A stretch of 64,000 nt of DNA from DATAZK01 sp963731205 (GTDB lineage Bacteria > Actinomycetota > Actinomycetes > Frankiales > Frankiaceae). A program made the translations under genes and the position numbers. The notes below the pieces were generated by a model. That model was not told where the DNA came from, did no database searches, and saw only the letters and a program-made list of their open reading frames with translations. Below are positions 62,102-64,000 of this stretch, piece after piece. The DNA is taken from NCBI GenBank assembly GCA_963731205.1, contig CAVSUJ010000001.1, forward strand, positions 1,674,001 through 1,738,000, written 5' to 3'. Numbering within the stretch: the first letter of the stretch is position 1; every line of letters starts with the position of its first letter.

Positions 62102-64000
62102 TCAGGCAGCCGCAGCCGTTTCGCCGGCATCGGAGGAACCGGCCGACACCCCGCCCACGGCCTTCGGCACGAAGAGATCGCCGATGCCGGGCAGGGCAAG
62201 AAAGCCTTCTGCTCCGGCATAAAGCAGGCCGACTCGCGGCAGATCGGTGATCTCCTGATACACCAGCACACGCGAGAGCCAGACCGGCGAGAACTTCGCG
62301 TTGAAGTCGTGCAGCGACTTGATCTGGAAGAACGGATTGAGGACGTCGATCGCGCGCTTGGCCAGCTTCTCGGTGAACGTGTAGTGCACGTGCTCCTCGT
62401 AGAGCCGGCCCCACATCGCGAAGTTCATCGACAGCCGGACGATGCCCTCCTGGCCGAGGGCCAACGCCGACTGGGCGATGAGGTATTCGGTCATGCCGTT
62501 CGGGGCATCTGGCAGATGGCGCATGAGGTCCAGCGTGTAGCCGAAGTCATCGCCGTAGGCGGGAACGATCCGAAGGAATCCGCCGGGACGGTCGTGCTCG
62601 TCCAGCGCGACGCACAGCAGGAATTCGGCATTTTTTCCGTGGCCTTCGATGTCCTGGCTGAGGGACATCGTGAAGCCGCGCTCGGGCGCCTTGCCGCGCC
62701 ACTGCTGGCTGATCGCGTTGAGCGCATCCACCAGCGAATCCGAGGCTTCCGACTCGCGTATCACCTTGAAGCGGTAGTTGCGTGAGACCCGGCGCACCGC
62801 GGCCCGCAGGCTCTTCATGCCAGGCCCATCGAGGGTGAACGTGTCGCATTCGATGATGGCTTCGTCGCCGAGGTAGATGCCGCGGAAGCCGCGCGCCGCG
62901 TAACGGGGCATCTCGGCTTCGCGTGCAGCCAGGAAAGCCACTCGCCACGAGCGCTCCTGGCAGTAGTCGATGAATTCATCGAGCACGTGGTCGACGGATC
63001 CCGGCGCGCCGATCGGATCGCCGGACGCGAGCGCGAATCCCGCGAGGTAGGTATAGGCCACGAAGGCCTCGCCGTCACTGCCGAAGAAAAAGCTCTTGTC
63101 ATCGCGGAGCGCAAAGTAGGCCAGCGTGTCGGAGCCGTAGAGCTGAACCAGCCGGCGCGCGCGAGCCCAGTCGCTCTCGGTGTGCGGCGCCCGCGAACGC
63201 AAGGGACGGAACAGCAGGTACGCCAGCCCCACCAGACCGACAATCCCCAGCGTCAGCAGGGCATCCGGGAAGTACTGGTCGAAGAAGCGGCGGTGGTACA
63301 CGTAGGGACCGCCGACCCCGACCATGCCCTTGACGATCGTTTCGAGCCCGCCGGAAATCGTGAGGTTCGGATCGGTGTGGTTGCGTTCGACGAGCAGGCT
63401 GATGAAGCCGAACGTCACCACGGCAACGACGTACAGCGGCACCAGCCACACCAGACGCAGCAGCGACGGCGGGTCGGACTTGGCCCGGAAGTAGCGCCGG
63501 TAGTACAAGAGCGCGGCTGCCAGCAGCGCACAGTAGGCCGCTGAAACCGGGTGCGGTCCCTTGAGGATGTTCGTCACGACACCCAGCAGGAAGAAGACCG
63601 TGCAGATCTGCCACGCCCGGCGCTTGCCGCGGGCGATCTGACCGGCGAGGAACAGCAGCAGCAAGCCGATGACGGTCGTGACGAGGTGTCCGGTGACCCG
63701 AAACCAGAGCGGTCCGATCGGCTTGCCGAACGGCTGGAATCGGGAGTGGAAGAACGGGATCAGGGTCAGCAGCATCATCGCACCGCCGAAGCCGGCCAGG
63801 ACCGCCAGCGTGCGGACGATGCGTTTGGCCCGCCGGCGTTCGTGCTGGCGCTCCTCGCCGGTCGTGACGTTTTCGGGGACGGCAGCCAGCGTCGTGACGG
63901 ACGCCTGCGCTGCAGCCGCCGGCGCCTGAGCGGCAGCGGGCACGGGCGGCGGCGTGATGCGCCCGAGACCGCCGCTGCCCGTGCGCCGCGAAGGACCGCT
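62102..64000 (-). CDS. DUF2156 membrane protein (phosphatidylglycerol lysyltransferase/MprF-like), 5' end possibly outside window
   Basis: The protein has six or seven membrane helices (from about residue 47 counted from GTG 63943) and a C-terminal DUF2156 double-GNAT-like domain. The latter shows FFFGSDGEAFVAYTYLAGFALASGDPIG, YYCQERSWRVAFLAA-like sequence, AARGFRGIYLGDEAIIE and NYRFKVIRE. MprF/LysX enzymes transfer lysine or alanine from aminoacyl-tRNA to phosphatidylglycerol and alter surface charge. GTG 63943 has no ribosome site, and the frame stays open to base 64000, so the true start may lie beyond the window; the interval given includes this open part. No lysyl-tRNA synthetase domain is visible. 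Confidence 0.83.
   Translation of the reverse strand, partial: SGPSRRTGSGGLGRITPPPVPAAAQAPAAAAQASVTTLAAVPENVTTGEERQHERRRAKRIVRTLAVLAGFGGAMMLLTLIPFFHSRFQPFGKPIGPLWFRVTGHLVTTVIGLLLLFLAGQIARGKRRAWQICTVFFLLGVVTNILKGPHPVSAAYCALLAAALLYYRRYFRAKSDPPSLLRLVWLVPLYVVAVVTFGFISLLVERNHTDPNLTISGGLETIVKGMVGVGGPYVYHRRFFDQYFPDALLTLGIVGLVGLAYLLFRPLRSRAPHTESDWARARRLVQLYGSDTLAYFALRDDKSFFFGSDGEAFVAYTYLAGFALASGDPIGAPGSVDHVLDEFIDYCQERSWRVAFLAAREAEMPRYAARGFRGIYLGDEAIIECDTFTLDGPGMKSLRAAVRRVSRNYRFKVIRESEASDSLVDALNAISQQWRGKAPERGFTMSLSQDIEGHGKNAEFLLCVALDEHDRPGGFLRIVPAYGDDFGYTLDLMRHLPDAPNGMTEYLIAQSALALGQEGIVRLSMNFAMWGRLYEEHVHYTFTEKLAKRAIDVLNPFFQIKSLHDFNAKFSPVWLSRVLVYQEITDLPRVGLLYAGAEGFLALPGIGDLFVPKAVGGVSAGSSDAGETAAAA

Overview
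The window is 64 kb of very GC-rich, gene-dense DNA with many GTG starts, several apparently leaderless promoters and no visible mobile elements. Two blocks match gene orders known from Mycobacterium: the Rv0449c-Rv0444c region (oxidoreductase, DUF1365, fatty-acid methyltransferases, DUF1295, sigK, rskA) and the rne-rplU-rpmA-obgE-proB-proA-moxR/VWA-nadD-rsfS-gpgP block. F420-type oxidoreductases, a Ser/Thr kinase with FHA partners and an AfsR-like regulator fit the same picture. I infer an actinomycete that is not a Mycobacterium, perhaps near Frankia, Sporichthya or Jatrophihabitans; the exact lineage cannot be read from the sequence.

Layout. 1-1.1 kb: a truncated DUF929 thioredoxin-like protein, divergent from a ketosteroid isomerase with an intact catalytic triad. 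1.3-8.4 kb: a five-gene fatty-acid modification operon facing a sigK/rskA pair. 8.5-13.7 kb: lipid or steroid catabolism (DUF35 plus thiolase, LLM oxidoreductase, TetR, acyl-CoA dehydrogenase), with a clear TetR operator inside the LLM promoter. 13.8-24 kb: C1 peptidase, DUF998 protein, phosphoesterase, type III glutamine synthetase, SDR, a conserved protein of unknown function, acyl-CoA ligase and a lipoprotein. 24.1-30.6 kb: a 1001-residue AfsR-like regulator directly followed by bifunctional putA.

30.5-40.5 kb is a signalling and redox island: a receptor Ser/Thr kinase with an extracellular FN3-like domain, a small membrane protein with a histidine kinase and response regulator, an FHA protein, and a 1036-residue protein that joins an FHA domain, a NosR-like membrane iron-sulfur module, a ferredoxin-like domain and a pyridine-nucleotide flavoprotein. 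A cyclic-nucleotide-binding protein ends 2 bases before this last gene. This is the best candidate for an undescribed system: a membrane electron-transfer protein apparently under phospho-threonine control.

40.6-44.6 kb: a DUF385 (F420) oxidoreductase with a ParB-like partner, a secreted phytase-like protein, a methyltransferase, a VOC-family remnant and tRNA-Ala(GGC), followed by two REP-like palindromic repeats. 44.8-60.7 kb: the conserved housekeeping block on the minus strand, ending with the TIGR03936/TIGR03960 pair. 60.7-64 kb: a membrane-anchored esterase and an MprF/LysX-like membrane protein that runs to the window edge. No gap between genes exceeds about 300 bases.
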